From Alteromonadaceae bacterium Bs31 (GTDB lineage Bacteria > Pseudomonadota > Gammaproteobacteria > Pseudomonadales > Cellvibrionaceae): DNA of 64,000 nucleotides. Below are positions 7,992-16,394 of this stretch, in pieces. Where the stretch lies: the NCBI GenBank assembly GCA_900177435.1, contig FXAI01000006.1:225426-289425 (forward strand), given 5' to 3'. Below the pieces are notes generated by a model, which did no database searches, was not told the origin of the DNA, and saw only the letters and a list, made by a program, of their open reading frames with translations. The translations under genes were made by a program, and so were the position numbers. Position 1 is the stretch's first letter, and each line of letters starts with the position of its first letter.

Positions 7992-10099
7992 GTCGTAGTA
8001 TCAGTACCCCTTTCAATAGGTAAAAACACTGTAAATACAGACCCTTCAGCGATTTTACTTGAGAGCATTATTTCTCCATTGTGCATCTGAATATATTTTT
8101 GTACCAAATATAAGCCTATACCCGCGCCTCGTTCGGCACTAATTTTTTGGTCTAACTGCGAAAACTGTTTAAATAGTTTCTTCTGGTCAAATTCCGAGAT
8201 CCCTACCCCGCTATCCGACACCTCGAAAACCACATAGCCCGGTTTGCTCTCTAGCTGAAATGACCGTAAACGCACGAAGCCCTGGGATGTTGCTTTAACA
8301 GCATTGGAGAGCAAGTTGGTGAGTACCTGAATTATTTTTACTTTATCGCAATAAATCCTTACATGTTCGTCCGAGGTGAACACACGGAATTCAAGGTTTT
8401 TTTCCTTCGCAAGTATGGCTATTTCTGCTTTCGCCTCCGCCAGCAGGTCATTGGTTGAGCAGAAACAGTAGTTGAGTTTGTCCACGCCTGATTCAATTGC
8501 GGTTACATCCAGAATGTCGTTTATCAGCTGCAGTAGTTGACTCGCGTTGGCACTTATTCTGGTTAAAGCGCCATGATGGAAGTCGCTTATTTCTCCTTTA
8601 AGACTTTTTTGCAAACGTCGGCTAAATCCGAGTACAGAATTTAATGGTGTGCGTAACTCATGAGACATTTTTGCCAAAAAGTCAGTTTTTGCTCTGTTGG
8701 CTTTTTCTGCCTGGTCTCTGGCAATTTCTAATTGTTTTGAATGCAAATTAAACCAGTAAGCGAGCATGCCCAACTCGTCTTTGTTGTTATAGGAAAGTGT
8801 AAATGTTTTTGATTTCTCACCGGACACAGCTGCAGACAATTGTTCAACCATGCTGCGTATGGGCTTGAGTATTCTCTCTCTAAGTAAAAGATAGGCGAGC
8901 AAGCCAAAAATTAACGTTGCGATAGAAATATAGAGTACAAGCTGCCGTATGACCACTTGCGTAGGCTTGAGGAAAGAGGAGCTGCGAAATACTGTAACCA
9001 CCTTCCAGTTGGTACTTTGCATCTGAAAAACCATGGCCGATGCAGCTTCGCCAAGAATGCTATCCCTGGGCACATCAAAGAGATCAACCTGTACCGGAAA
9101 CCCCCTATTACCCTCCTTGTTTTGCCAAATATGCGCAACAATTCTCCGTGCCTCTTTGTGGGAGATCTGATAACTACTTTGCGAGAGCAAATTTACATTA
9201 AGGTTGTAGTGCTCAGAGCGTTCTGAGTATTGCTCAAGTAACTGATGCTCAATGCTGTCCAGTTGCTGCGAAAAAATATTGAAACTGCGCTGAATATCAG
9301 CCAGTTCACGGGCATAGATGAAATCCGGCGTTTTAGATTCTCCCTCAAGCCGCTGGGTGATAACACGACTTGGGTAGGGGTAGGCTATAAACTTGTTGTT
9401 ACGATCAACCACAAAGGCGTAGGCATCTAAATCATTCGCAAGTTTTTCCAATATAACGGAAACCATATCCAGAGTTAAATCTACTGTTGCAACACCAACA
9501 AACTGCCCGTTAATAAACATAGGAGCTGTGCAAGTAACCATGGGTTGCAGGGAATAAGGGTCGGTATAGGATTTAGACCAGTAGACCTCGCCGGGCTGCA
9601 ACAGGCGAGCTGGAACGTACCACTCTTCGTTATGGTAACCTGGCCCAGAAAGGTCGTTGTAATTATCAAAGTACTCTAACTTGCCTTTTTCATTACGTCC
9701 CCAGAAAAAACTCTTTCGAACGAGCCCCTGCTCAAAAGCGTGGGGTTCCGGCCATATCCCTCCACCGGCGATGATGGAGTTCTCGCCCAGCTGGTCAAGT
9801 ACTTTTGGAATAGCAGTGTGAAAAAGGGCTTCATTTTTTGGCAGGCTGAGGCCCAGCGCAGCAATACTCCGCGTGATGCCAGCAACTTCGTCTATACGCT
9901 GCTCCAGTGCCAATGCAATGTTCTGCCCTTGCCTGAGTTGAGAGCGCTGACCAAAGCTCTCCAGTAGTGGTCGACCTTTCAACCATATTACAGACGAACT
10001 TAGCAACAGCACCACAACAATTAGCAGCACCAAGCCTGCAATCAGTTGTGTTGACAGCTTGAATGAAAACTTAGGAGAAGATGTCGAATTATCGTCCAT
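7988..10099 (-). CDS. membrane sensor histidine kinase with dCache-like sensor domain
   Basis: 703 residues from the ATG at 10099 (a TTG 19 codons earlier is also in frame). The order is TM helix about 15-37, periplasmic dCache-like domain about 40-370 with a PDC-type WYVPARLL...YWSKSYTDPYSLQPMVT-like pattern, second TM about 385-408, HAMP linker, dimerisation domain with the phospho-accepting His about 480 (KMSHELRTPL), and an ATPase domain with N box (LLSNAVK), G1 (DSGVGI) and G2 (GAGIGLYLV). There is no receiver domain and no response regulator gene beside it, so its partner is elsewhere. Many dCache domains bind amino acids, amines or organic acids; the ligand here is unknown. The stop overlaps the convergent kinase gene within the same TTAA. 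Confidence 0.9.
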   Translation of the reverse strand: MDDNSTSSPKFSFKLSTQLIAGLVLLIVVVLLLSSSVIWLKGRPLLESFGQRSQLRQGQNIALALEQRIDEVAGITRSIAALGLSLPKNEALFHTAIPKVLDQLGENSIIAGGGIWPEPHAFEQGLVRKSFFWGRNEKGKLEYFDNYNDLSGPGYHNEEWYVPARLLQPGEVYWSKSYTDPYSLQPMVTCTAPMFINGQFVGVATVDLTLDMVSVILEKLANDLDAYAFVVDRNNKFIAYPYPSRVITQRLEGESKTPDFIYARELADIQRSFNIFSQQLDSIEHQLLEQYSERSEHYNLNVNLLSQSSYQISHKEARRIVAHIWQNKEGNRGFPVQVDLFDVPRDSILGEAASAMVFQMQSTNWKVVTVFRSSSFLKPTQVVIRQLVLYISIATLIFGLLAYLLLRERILKPIRSMVEQLSAAVSGEKSKTFTLSYNNKDELGMLAYWFNLHSKQLEIARDQAEKANRAKTDFLAKMSHELRTPLNSVLGFSRRLQKSLKGEISDFHHGALTRISANASQLLQLINDILDVTAIESGVDKLNYCFCSTNDLLAEAKAEIAILAKEKNLEFRVFTSDEHVRIYCDKVKIIQVLTNLLSNAVKATSQGFVRLRSFQLESKPGYVVFEVSDSGVGISEFDQKKLFKQFSQLDQKISAERGAGIGLYLVQKYIQMHNGEIMLSSKIAEGSVFTVFLPIERGTDTTT

Positions 10100-10189
10100 C
10101 TGGCGTCTTATATAGCTTTTTTTGGTCCATGCTGTATAGAAATCGCAGCAATTCAATAACTAGCATAGACCAGTATTGGCTGCTTCGAT

Positions 10190-10831
10190 TTACTGAGCTT
10201 TATGAAGAAGCTTGAGCTGCTCATAGGCCGCTTGTATGGACAGAAAGCGCTCAGTATCACCACCTCGGTCTGGGTGGTTTTCTTGAGCCAATTTCCGGTA
10301 GCGCACTGCGATCTCTTGCCAATTTGCAGGCTCACTTAAGCCCAGTGTTTCCAGCGCGGCCTGTTTTTCATCCAGCGCATGAAAGCGCTTCCAGAAGCCC
10401 GCTAAAAGTTCCGCAACGGTGTCCTCCGTCGCGCGGTGAAAGTTGCCAGTATCCAAATAATAGTCTTCTATGCCCGGTATTGAAGAGCTCAGTTGCTGTG
10501 CGTACGAGCCTGTGTTGCCATTTTCAGTCAGCGCCGAAAAATTTACTCCCTTTACGTCGAGATCCATACTGAGCTTGAGAGCATAGTAATAGTCTCGGAG
10601 CCGGTATAGGGTGTTGCGAGCAATAAAATGCTGTTGATATAAGGCCAACAGAGTGTCGGTTGACCAGGGGTAAATATTTTTGCGCTTCAGTTCTGCAATG
10701 AGGCGTTGTTCGCTTATGCTAAGGGATTTGCCGGGGACGTTCTTAGCACACTCACTGAGGTAGGCGTCGATATATACTTTTAAACAATCGGTCGCATTTT
10801 GCAGGAATGTTTCCGCTAAATTCTTTTTCAC
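10190..10831 (-). CDS. DnaJ-related protein with C-terminal J domain
   Basis: 213 residues. The C-terminus (about 160-213) is a J domain with an intact HPD at 186-188 in NHPDRGGD. The first 150 residues match the DNAJ-related arrangement found upstream of J domains in marine gammaproteobacteria and have no zinc-finger or Gly/Phe region. It would act as a DnaK cofactor with a restricted client; the client is unknown. It starts with a GTG 8 bases after the stop of the cation-channel gene, so the two are probably co-transcribed. It is the second stand-alone J-protein within 4 kb. Confidence 0.8.
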   Translation of the reverse strand: MKKNLAETFLQNATDCLKVYIDAYLSECAKNVPGKSLSISEQRLIAELKRKNIYPWSTDTLLALYQQHFIARNTLYRLRDYYYALKLSMDLDVKGVNFSALTENGNTGSYAQQLSSSIPGIEDYYLDTGNFHRATEDTVAELLAGFWKRFHALDEKQAALETLGLSEPANWQEIAVRYRKLAQENHPDRGGDTERFLSIQAAYEQLKLLHKAQ

Positions 10832-10839
10832 AATAGCTG

Positions 10840-11640
10840 CTAATTTTCTCTTTGTTTGAGCAGCGACTTTATCTCTGCCAACTCGCTACGAATTGCTTGA
10901 AGCTCGGCGTTTTCCGAAGGTTGCTCTGCCTCTTCTGCCGCCCTGTTTTCCTTCTCCATTACATTCACTACTATGCCGATGACCATGTTTAAAAAAGCGA
11001 AGGCGGTAAAAAATATGAAAGACAGAAAGTAAATCCAACTGAGCGAGTAGACAGCCATGACCTCGTACATCACGTCGGTCCAGTCTTCGAATGTCATCAC
11101 TCGAAACAAGGTTAGCATACTAATTGCTACATCACCCCAAAGTACCGGGTTAATGTCCTCAAAAAATGTACTGCCCATAGCCGCGTAAATGTAGTAAATA
11201 ATAAACATTAACAGCATTACGTATGCCAGCTGAGGTAGCGCTTTAATGAGGCTGGTGATGAGTATGCGCAGCTCTGGTACCAGGGAGACCATACGTAAAA
11301 CCCTGAAAATACGAACCAGCCTGCCGATGAATGCCAGGTCGGAATTTTCGATGGGTATAATGCTTACTAGTACGATTAGCGTATCGAATACATTCCAGGC
11401 ATTATAGAAAAATCGTTTCTTGTTTTGTTCTGCCAGAAATCGAATGGTGATTTCAATGACAAATATAAATGTGATTAGCCAATCCAAAACAAGTACGACG
11501 CGGTTTACTGCGTCGGGCACGTCATAGGTTTTTGCTCCAACCAGCAGAGCAGAAACAATAATGATTGCCACTATAAAAGTTTCAAATAACTTATTGGATT
11601 TGATTTTTTGAAAATGTGCGTCGAGGGATACAGCTTTCAT
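10840..11640 (-). CDS. one-domain voltage-gated cation channel (NaChBac/NavAb type)
   Basis: 266 residues, the length of bacterial single-repeat sodium channels. Six TM helices are visible: S1 about 22-40, S2 about 48-68, S3 about 82-97, S4 about 105-122 with arginines every third residue (107, 110, 113, 116), S5 about 138-155 and S6 about 203-226. A C-terminal coiled coil (about 243-264) should hold the tetramer. The selectivity filter reads TFEDWTD (183-189), not the TLESWSM or TLESWAS of NavAb and NaChBac. The two extra acidic residues, at 186 and 189, sit at the positions mutated to Asp to make the calcium-selective CavAb (TLDDWSD). The channel may therefore pass calcium; that is inference. 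In marine bacteria such channels are linked to motility and pH or sodium balance. Confidence 0.9.
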   Translation of the reverse strand: MKAVSLDAHFQKIKSNKLFETFIVAIIIVSALLVGAKTYDVPDAVNRVVLVLDWLITFIFVIEITIRFLAEQNKKRFFYNAWNVFDTLIVLVSIIPIENSDLAFIGRLVRIFRVLRMVSLVPELRILITSLIKALPQLAYVMLLMFIIYYIYAAMGSTFFEDINPVLWGDVAISMLTLFRVMTFEDWTDVMYEVMAVYSLSWIYFLSFIFFTAFAFLNMVIGIVVNVMEKENRAAEEAEQPSENAELQAIRSELAEIKSLLKQREN

Positions 11641-11675
11641 TGCAGTAGCTTTTTAATGAATCAAAAATAACAGTT

Positions 11676-11700
11676 TAAAATGTGCCAGAAACATTGGCAC
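11676..11700 (-). terminator. probable terminator of the glnS-cysS-DUF3012 operon
   Basis: GTGCCA at 11682-11687 and TGGCAC at 11695-11700 form a perfect 6-bp stem with a 7-base loop. Read on the minus strand the hairpin is followed by ATTTTAAA. It lies between the DUF3012 lipoprotein gene and the channel gene. The T run is short, so termination may be partial. Confidence 0.5.
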
Positions 11701-11747
11701 TTAGACTTAAGTTGAGAGACCTAATGTGAGATTCCCAGGCGCTTCGA

Positions 11748-11930
11748 TCAGGGTTCAAGGCAGTCACGTGCAAACAGCCTTGTTTCTTCTTCCGTCCATT
11801 GGGCGTTTGCTTTCACCATCATATCCTCGCACCACGCCTCACTCATTTTCTTTTCTGAGCATGCTATCAGAAGCGCACAAACCATGGATAAACACCCTAA
11901 TCTGCGCAGGTACTTACTCATTTCGCTCAT
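11748..11930 (-). CDS. small DUF3012-like lipoprotein
   Basis: About 60 residues. A lipoprotein signal ends at LIAC (Cys24 from the chosen start). The mature part carries the pattern SEAWCEDM...[15 protein letters not shown], which fits the DUF3012 family of tiny gammaproteobacterial lipoproteins with two conserved cysteines. I start at the ATG at 11930 because it overlaps the cysS TGA as ATGA; ATGs at 11942 and 11921 are alternatives. It should be an envelope protein of unknown role, translated together with CysS without an obvious functional link. Confidence 0.72.
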   Translation of the reverse strand: MSEMSKYLRRLGCLSMVCALLIACSEKKMSEAWCEDMMVKANAQWTEEETRLFARDCLEP

Positions 11931-13300
11931 GCTTTGCGCCATGTTGTGCCATCTTTGGAGTCTTCCAATACTATACCTTTAGCGTTTAGTTCTTCACGAA
12001 TCTCATCTGCTCGGGCGTATTGTTTGTCCACTTTGGCTTGTTGCCGCGCGGCTATTAGCTCTTCTATCCAGGCGCTGTCCTCGCTAGAGTCCCCTTTAAA
12101 CCATGTTTCGGGGTCTTCCTGCAATACACCCATAAGGTCCCCCAAGGCCAGCATCAAGGCTTTCGCCTGTAAAACTTCTTTGACGTCATCCGCTTTGTTA
12201 ATTTGCTTCGCTAGCTGGTGAAGTTCACTGACAGCCATTGGTGTGTTTAAATCATCGAGCAGCGCTTTAAAGCCAGCGCTACTTTCCAGCAGGCTCGGTT
12301 CTGGCACCTGTTCCTCGGATATTTTTGCCAGTGCCCCGTACAAAGAATCCAGGCTTGATTTGCTCTGTTCTAACAAATCTGCTGAGAAATCGAGTTCCGA
12401 GCGATATTGCGCGCTTAACAGGGCAAAACGAATAACTTCACCGGAATACTTCTTGAGCAGCTCTCGTACCGTGCGAAAGTTGCCCAGTGATTTCGACATT
12501 TTTTCACCGTCGATATTTACATATCCGTTATGCATCCAATAACGAACATAAGTTTCGCCACCGTGGGCACACTCGCTTTGTGCTAGCTCATTTTCGTGGT
12601 GAGGAAAAACCAGATCGCGACCGCCTCCGTGAATGTCGATGGTATTACCGAGGTGAGTTTCAATCATGGCGGAACACTCAAGATGCCAGCCGGGGCGGCC
12701 CCTGCCCCAGGGACTATCCCAACCGGGTTCGTTTTCTGCACTGGGTTTCCACAGCACAAAATCCCCGGCATATTTTTTATAAGGCGCCACTTCTACACGT
12801 GCACCATCAAGCATGTCGTCCAAGGAGCGGTTAGAAAGCCTTCCGTAATCGGCCATGGACTTTACAGCAAATAGCACATGCCCTTGCGCCGCGTAAGCAT
12901 GCCCTTTGGAAACAAGCTTTTCTGTCATAGCTATCATTTGCCCTACATGCTCAGTTGCGTAGGGAACAATACTCGGCTGCAAGGCATTCAACTGCGCCAT
13001 ATCACGGTCGTATTCCGCTGCGTAGCGAGCCGCTAAAACGCTTATCTGTTCGCCATTTTCCGCGGCCGCTTTCATGATTTTATCGTCAATATCGGTAATG
13101 TTGCGCGCGTAGACTACGTCCTTATACAAGTAGCGTAGTATGCGAAACAAGGTATCAAACACGACCACTGGGCGTGCGTTACCAATGTGCACCAGGTTGT
13201 AAACCGTTGGGCCACACACGTACATTTTTACTGTATCTGGCTCTTGTGGTTCGAAAATTTCTTTTTTTCGCGTTGCAGTGTTGTATATATTTAAATTCAT
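11927..13300 (-). CDS. cysS: cysteine--tRNA ligase
   Basis: 457 residues from the ATG at 13300, close to the 461 of E. coli CysS; the longer in-frame start at 13342 would run back into glnS and add residues the family lacks. Class I synthetase signatures are present: HIGN at about 38-41 (the CysRS form of HIGH) and KMSKS at about 269 ([10 protein letters not shown]). The zinc-binding cysteine and histidine residues that select cysteine are seen at Cys29 (YVCGPTVYN), HLECS and PHHENE...SEC. It charges tRNA-Cys in the cytoplasm. The gene lies 17 bases after glnS, probably in one operon. Confidence 0.97.
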   Translation of the reverse strand: MNLNIYNTATRKKEIFEPQEPDTVKMYVCGPTVYNLVHIGNARPVVVFDTLFRILRYLYKDVVYARNITDIDDKIMKAAAENGEQISVLAARYAAEYDRDMAQLNALQPSIVPYATEHVGQMIAMTEKLVSKGHAYAAQGHVLFAVKSMADYGRLSNRSLDDMLDGARVEVAPYKKYAGDFVLWKPSAENEPGWDSPWGRGRPGWHLECSAMIETHLGNTIDIHGGGRDLVFPHHENELAQSECAHGGETYVRYWMHNGYVNIDGEKMSKSLGNFRTVRELLKKYSGEVIRFALLSAQYRSELDFSADLLEQSKSSLDSLYGALAKISEEQVPEPSLLESSAGFKALLDDLNTPMAVSELHQLAKQINKADDVKEVLQAKALMLALGDLMGVLQEDPETWFKGDSSEDSAWIEELIAARQQAKVDKQYARADEIREELNAKGIVLEDSKDGTTWRKA

Positions 13301-13317
13301 AAAGTTCTTTTTATTCG

Positions 13318-14976
13318 TTACTTGTTTTCTATTTTTGCCCAACTGTCACGCAAACTTATGGTGCGGTTAAATTGCAGACTTTCCGATTTTTCATCCCGAC
13401 AGAAATAGCCTTCTCGCTCAAACTGAAAGCCTTGCCCTGGCTCTGCGTTAAGCAAACTTTTTTCACCTTTGCAGCCTTCCAGTACAAGTAGGCTCTCAGG
13501 GTTCAAGCAACTGAGAAAATCTTTTCCGCCGGCATCGGGCGCTGCATCCGTAAATAAACGATCATAGAGGTTAACCGTGAATTCTGCACAGTCATGCGCT
13601 GCCACCCAATGAATCACGCCCTTGGCCTTCACGCCATCTTCAGGGTCTTTACCCAAGGTGTTTTCAATGACACGAGCTTTAACTTCTGTAATTTCACCCG
13701 CCTCGTTTTTTAGCACTTCGTCTGCCTCAATAACGTAGGCATTGCGCAAACGTACACGTTTACCTATCACCAGGCGCTTGTATTTTTTATTGGCTTCTTC
13801 CCGAAAATCTGCTTTGTCTATATAGATTTCCGCCCCAAACGCCAGTTGCCGCGATGCCAGATCGTCTCTATTAGGGTGTCCAGCTGCAGTGAGCATTTCA
13901 GTGCCGGTGTAGTTGCTCAGAACCACCTTCAAGGGCCGAAGTACACACATTGCACGTGGCGCATTTTTATCCAGATCATCACGAATAGCATGCTCCAGCA
14001 TGGCGACATCCACGACGCCATCGGATTTTGTTACCCCAATCATGTCGCAGAATTTACGGATAGACGCAGGTGTGTAGCCTCGTCTACGATACCCGGCAAT
14101 GGTAGGCATGCGAGGATCATCCCAGCCTGATACATGGCCTTCATCTACCAGCTGCTTCAATTTGCGCTTTGACGTTACCGTGTAATTGAGGTTAAGCCGA
14201 CCAAATTCATACTGTCTGGGCCGGCTGGGCACCGGTAGATTCTCGATAAACCAATCATAGAGCGGCCGGTGGTCGGCAAATTCCAAGGTGCAAATAGAGT
14301 GAGTAATGTTCTCGATAGCATCTTCCTGACCATGAGCGAAGTCGTAGGTGGGATAAATACACCACTTATCGCCCGTTTGATGATGCGCCTGTTTGCGAAT
14401 GCGGTAGAGAATGGGGTCTCTCATGTTCATATTGCCGTGGGCCATATCAATTTTCGCACGCAGGGCCTTACTGCCCTCGTCGAATCCCCCAGTTTTCATT
14501 CTTTCAAGTAAGTCCAGGCTCTCCTCTACCGGCCGGTCACGATAAGGGGAGTTTTGCCCTGCTTCAGTTAAGGTTCCACGGTACTTGCGCGCTTCGTCCG
14601 CACTTAACTCGCACACGTAGGCTTTGCCGTGTTTAACAAGGTGTACTGCCCACTCATAGAGGCTATCAAAGTATGAGGAGGCATAGCGAACCTCGCCGGC
14701 CCATTGAAAGCCCAGCCATCGCACATCTTTTTCAATGGCTTCAACGTACTCCATTTCCTCTTTGGCAGGATTGGTATCGTCAAAGCGCAGGTTACACTCG
14801 CCGCCAAAAGTCTCCGCCAGACCGAAATTTAGGCAAATAGACTTGGCATGGCCAATATGGAGATAACCGTTCGGCTCGGGAGGAAAACGGGTGATTAGCT
14901 TTTGATGTACGCCCTCTTCCAGGTCCTTCTTAATTATCTGTTCTAAAAAGTTGAGTGGCTTGTCGTCTACGCTCAT
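13318..14976 (-). CDS. glnS: glutamine--tRNA ligase
   Basis: 552 residues against 554 in E. coli. [12 protein letters not shown] (HIGH at 40-43) and the KMSKS-like VTSKRKL (about 276) mark the class I active site. The motif FDDTNPAKE separates it from the closely related GluRS. The C-terminal half is the two-barrel anticodon-binding region. Its presence shows that this organism makes Gln-tRNA directly. It is the first gene of the glnS-cysS-DUF3012 transcript and diverges from ppiB across 111 bases that should hold both promoters. Confidence 0.98.
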   Translation of the reverse strand: MSVDDKPLNFLEQIIKKDLEEGVHQKLITRFPPEPNGYLHIGHAKSICLNFGLAETFGGECNLRFDDTNPAKEEMEYVEAIEKDVRWLGFQWAGEVRYASSYFDSLYEWAVHLVKHGKAYVCELSADEARKYRGTLTEAGQNSPYRDRPVEESLDLLERMKTGGFDEGSKALRAKIDMAHGNMNMRDPILYRIRKQAHHQTGDKWCIYPTYDFAHGQEDAIENITHSICTLEFADHRPLYDWFIENLPVPSRPRQYEFGRLNLNYTVTSKRKLKQLVDEGHVSGWDDPRMPTIAGYRRRGYTPASIRKFCDMIGVTKSDGVVDVAMLEHAIRDDLDKNAPRAMCVLRPLKVVLSNYTGTEMLTAAGHPNRDDLASRQLAFGAEIYIDKADFREEANKKYKRLVIGKRVRLRNAYVIEADEVLKNEAGEITEVKARVIENTLGKDPEDGVKAKGVIHWVAAHDCAEFTVNLYDRLFTDAAPDAGGKDFLSCLNPESLLVLEGCKGEKSLLNAEPGQGFQFEREGYFCRDEKSESLQFNRTISLRDSWAKIENK

Positions 14977-15087
14977 ATCTGTTGGTTTCTCAATACCGGC
15001 AAAAACGCGTATTATAGCCGCCTTCCAACAGCATGCGCAGGCAATAATTCTCTGAGATATGCACTCAACGACAAACGAGACGAAAAG

Positions 15088-15582
15088 ATGATTACTTTAA
15101 AAACAAACTTTGGCGAAATTGAGCTAGAACTGGACTTTGAAAAAGCACCTAAATCAGCAGCGAACTTTAAGCAATATGTAGAAGAAGGCTTTTTTGACGG
15201 CACTATCTTCCACCGCGTAATCAACGGCTTTATGGTTCAAGGCGGTGGCTTTACCGAGCAGATGGAGCAAAAAGAAACCCGTACTCCTGTTGAAAACGAA
15301 GCTGACAACGGCCTAAGCAACGACGAATACACCATAGCCATGGCTCGCACAATGGATCCACATAGTGCCACTGCTCAATTTTTCATCAACGTCAAGGACA
15401 ATGACTTCCTCAATCATAAAAGCAAGGATATGCAGGGCTGGGGCTATTGTGTCTTTGGTAAAGTGGTTGGCGGGAAAGATGTTGTTAAGGCAATAAAAGC
15501 GGTACCTACCACCAGCAAGAATGGGCACCAAGACGTACCGGTGGACAGTGTTGTTATTCAGACCGCCACTGTTAACGAATAA
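15088..15582 (+). CDS. ppiB: peptidyl-prolyl cis-trans isomerase B (cyclophilin)
   Basis: 164 residues with no signal peptide, matching cytoplasmic PpiB (164 in E. coli). The catalytic Arg is in [13 protein letters not shown], and the core motifs [10 protein letters not shown] and [12 protein letters not shown] are intact. It speeds Xaa-Pro bond rotation during protein folding. The gene is followed by lpxH after 5 bases, and cysS lies divergently upstream; the ppiB-lpxH pair is conserved in many gammaproteobacteria. Confidence 0.96.
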   Translation: MITLKTNFGEIELELDFEKAPKSAANFKQYVEEGFFDGTIFHRVINGFMVQGGGFTEQMEQKETRTPVENEADNGLSNDEYTIAMARTMDPHSATAQFFINVKDNDFLNHKSKDMQGWGYCVFGKVVGGKDVVKAIKAVPTTSKNGHQDVPVDSVVIQTATVNE

Positions 15583-15587
15583 AAACG

Positions 15588-16322
15588 ATGAGATCATTCT
15601 TCATATCAGATCTGCACCTTCAAGCCTCGCGGCCAACAATCGCTGAGGCTTTTAACAGTTTTGTTGAGAAAATCGTTCTGGAATACCAAGCTGAAGCAGC
15701 GCAGTTGTTCATACTCGGTGACTTTTTTGATGCCTGGGTTGGGGATGATGAGGATGATCCCTTTTACACGGGCATCAAAAATGAAGTGGCCAATTTTAGT
15801 AAGCGTGGCTTGAATATTTTTTTTCAACACGGCAATCGAGATTTCTTGGTAGGAGAAAAGTTTGCTGAAGAAACTGGGTTGACGCTTATTCCGGAAAAGC
15901 ACTGCATTAATCTCGAAGGGGAAGACACTTTGCTGATGCACGGTGACAGCCTTTGCGTGGATGACAAAGAGTATATGCAATTCCGTCAGCAAGTGCGCAA
16001 TCCTGCCTGGCAGCAACAAATCCTCCAACTGCCACTGGAACAAAGAAGAGCCATGGCAGCTCAGCTGCGAGAACAAAGCCAGTCAATGAATGCCATGAAA
16101 GCTGAAGACATTATGGATGTGAACGAACAAGAAGTTGAAGGGGTTCTTCAAGACGCGGGAGTAAACACGCTTATTCACGGACACACCCACCGCCCGGCGG
16201 TTCACGAGCTGAGTTTAAAAAGCGGTTCAGCTCGGCGAATGGTATTAGGCGATTGGGATATCTATGGTTGGTATATATGCCATGACGAACATGGATTGCG
16301 ACTCGAAAAATTCACACTATAA
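15588..16322 (+). CDS. lpxH: UDP-2,3-diacylglucosamine diphosphatase
   Basis: 244 residues of the calcineurin-like metallophosphatase fold, the usual length of LpxH. Metal-binding blocks are in order: ISDLHL (Asp8, His10), GDFFDAWVGDD (Asp45), HGNRDF, MHGDS and IHGHTHRP. It cleaves UDP-2,3-diacylglucosamine to lipid X, the fourth step of lipid A synthesis, on the inner face of the membrane. This fits a Gram-negative host. It sits 5 bases after ppiB and ahead of a strong terminator. Confidence 0.96.
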   Translation: MRSFFISDLHLQASRPTIAEAFNSFVEKIVLEYQAEAAQLFILGDFFDAWVGDDEDDPFYTGIKNEVANFSKRGLNIFFQHGNRDFLVGEKFAEETGLTLIPEKHCINLEGEDTLLMHGDSLCVDDKEYMQFRQQVRNPAWQQQILQLPLEQRRAMAAQLREQSQSMNAMKAEDIMDVNEQEVEGVLQDAGVNTLIHGHTHRPAVHELSLKSGSARRMVLGDWDIYGWYICHDEHGLRLEKFTL

Positions 16323-16338
16323 ATTTTGCTAGTTAAAT

Positions 16339-16368
16339 AAAAAAGGCGGAAATATTTCCGCCTTTTTT
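16339..16368. terminator. bidirectional rho-independent terminator between lpxH and the octaheme gene
   Basis: GGCGGAAA (16345-16352) and TTTCCGCC (16355-16362) form a perfect 8-bp stem, flanked by six As on the left and six Ts on the right. The hairpin works on both strands, so it should stop transcripts from lpxH and from the convergent octaheme cytochrome operon. Confidence 0.9.
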
Positions 16369-16394
16369 ATTACAGAAACGACACGTCTATCTTC

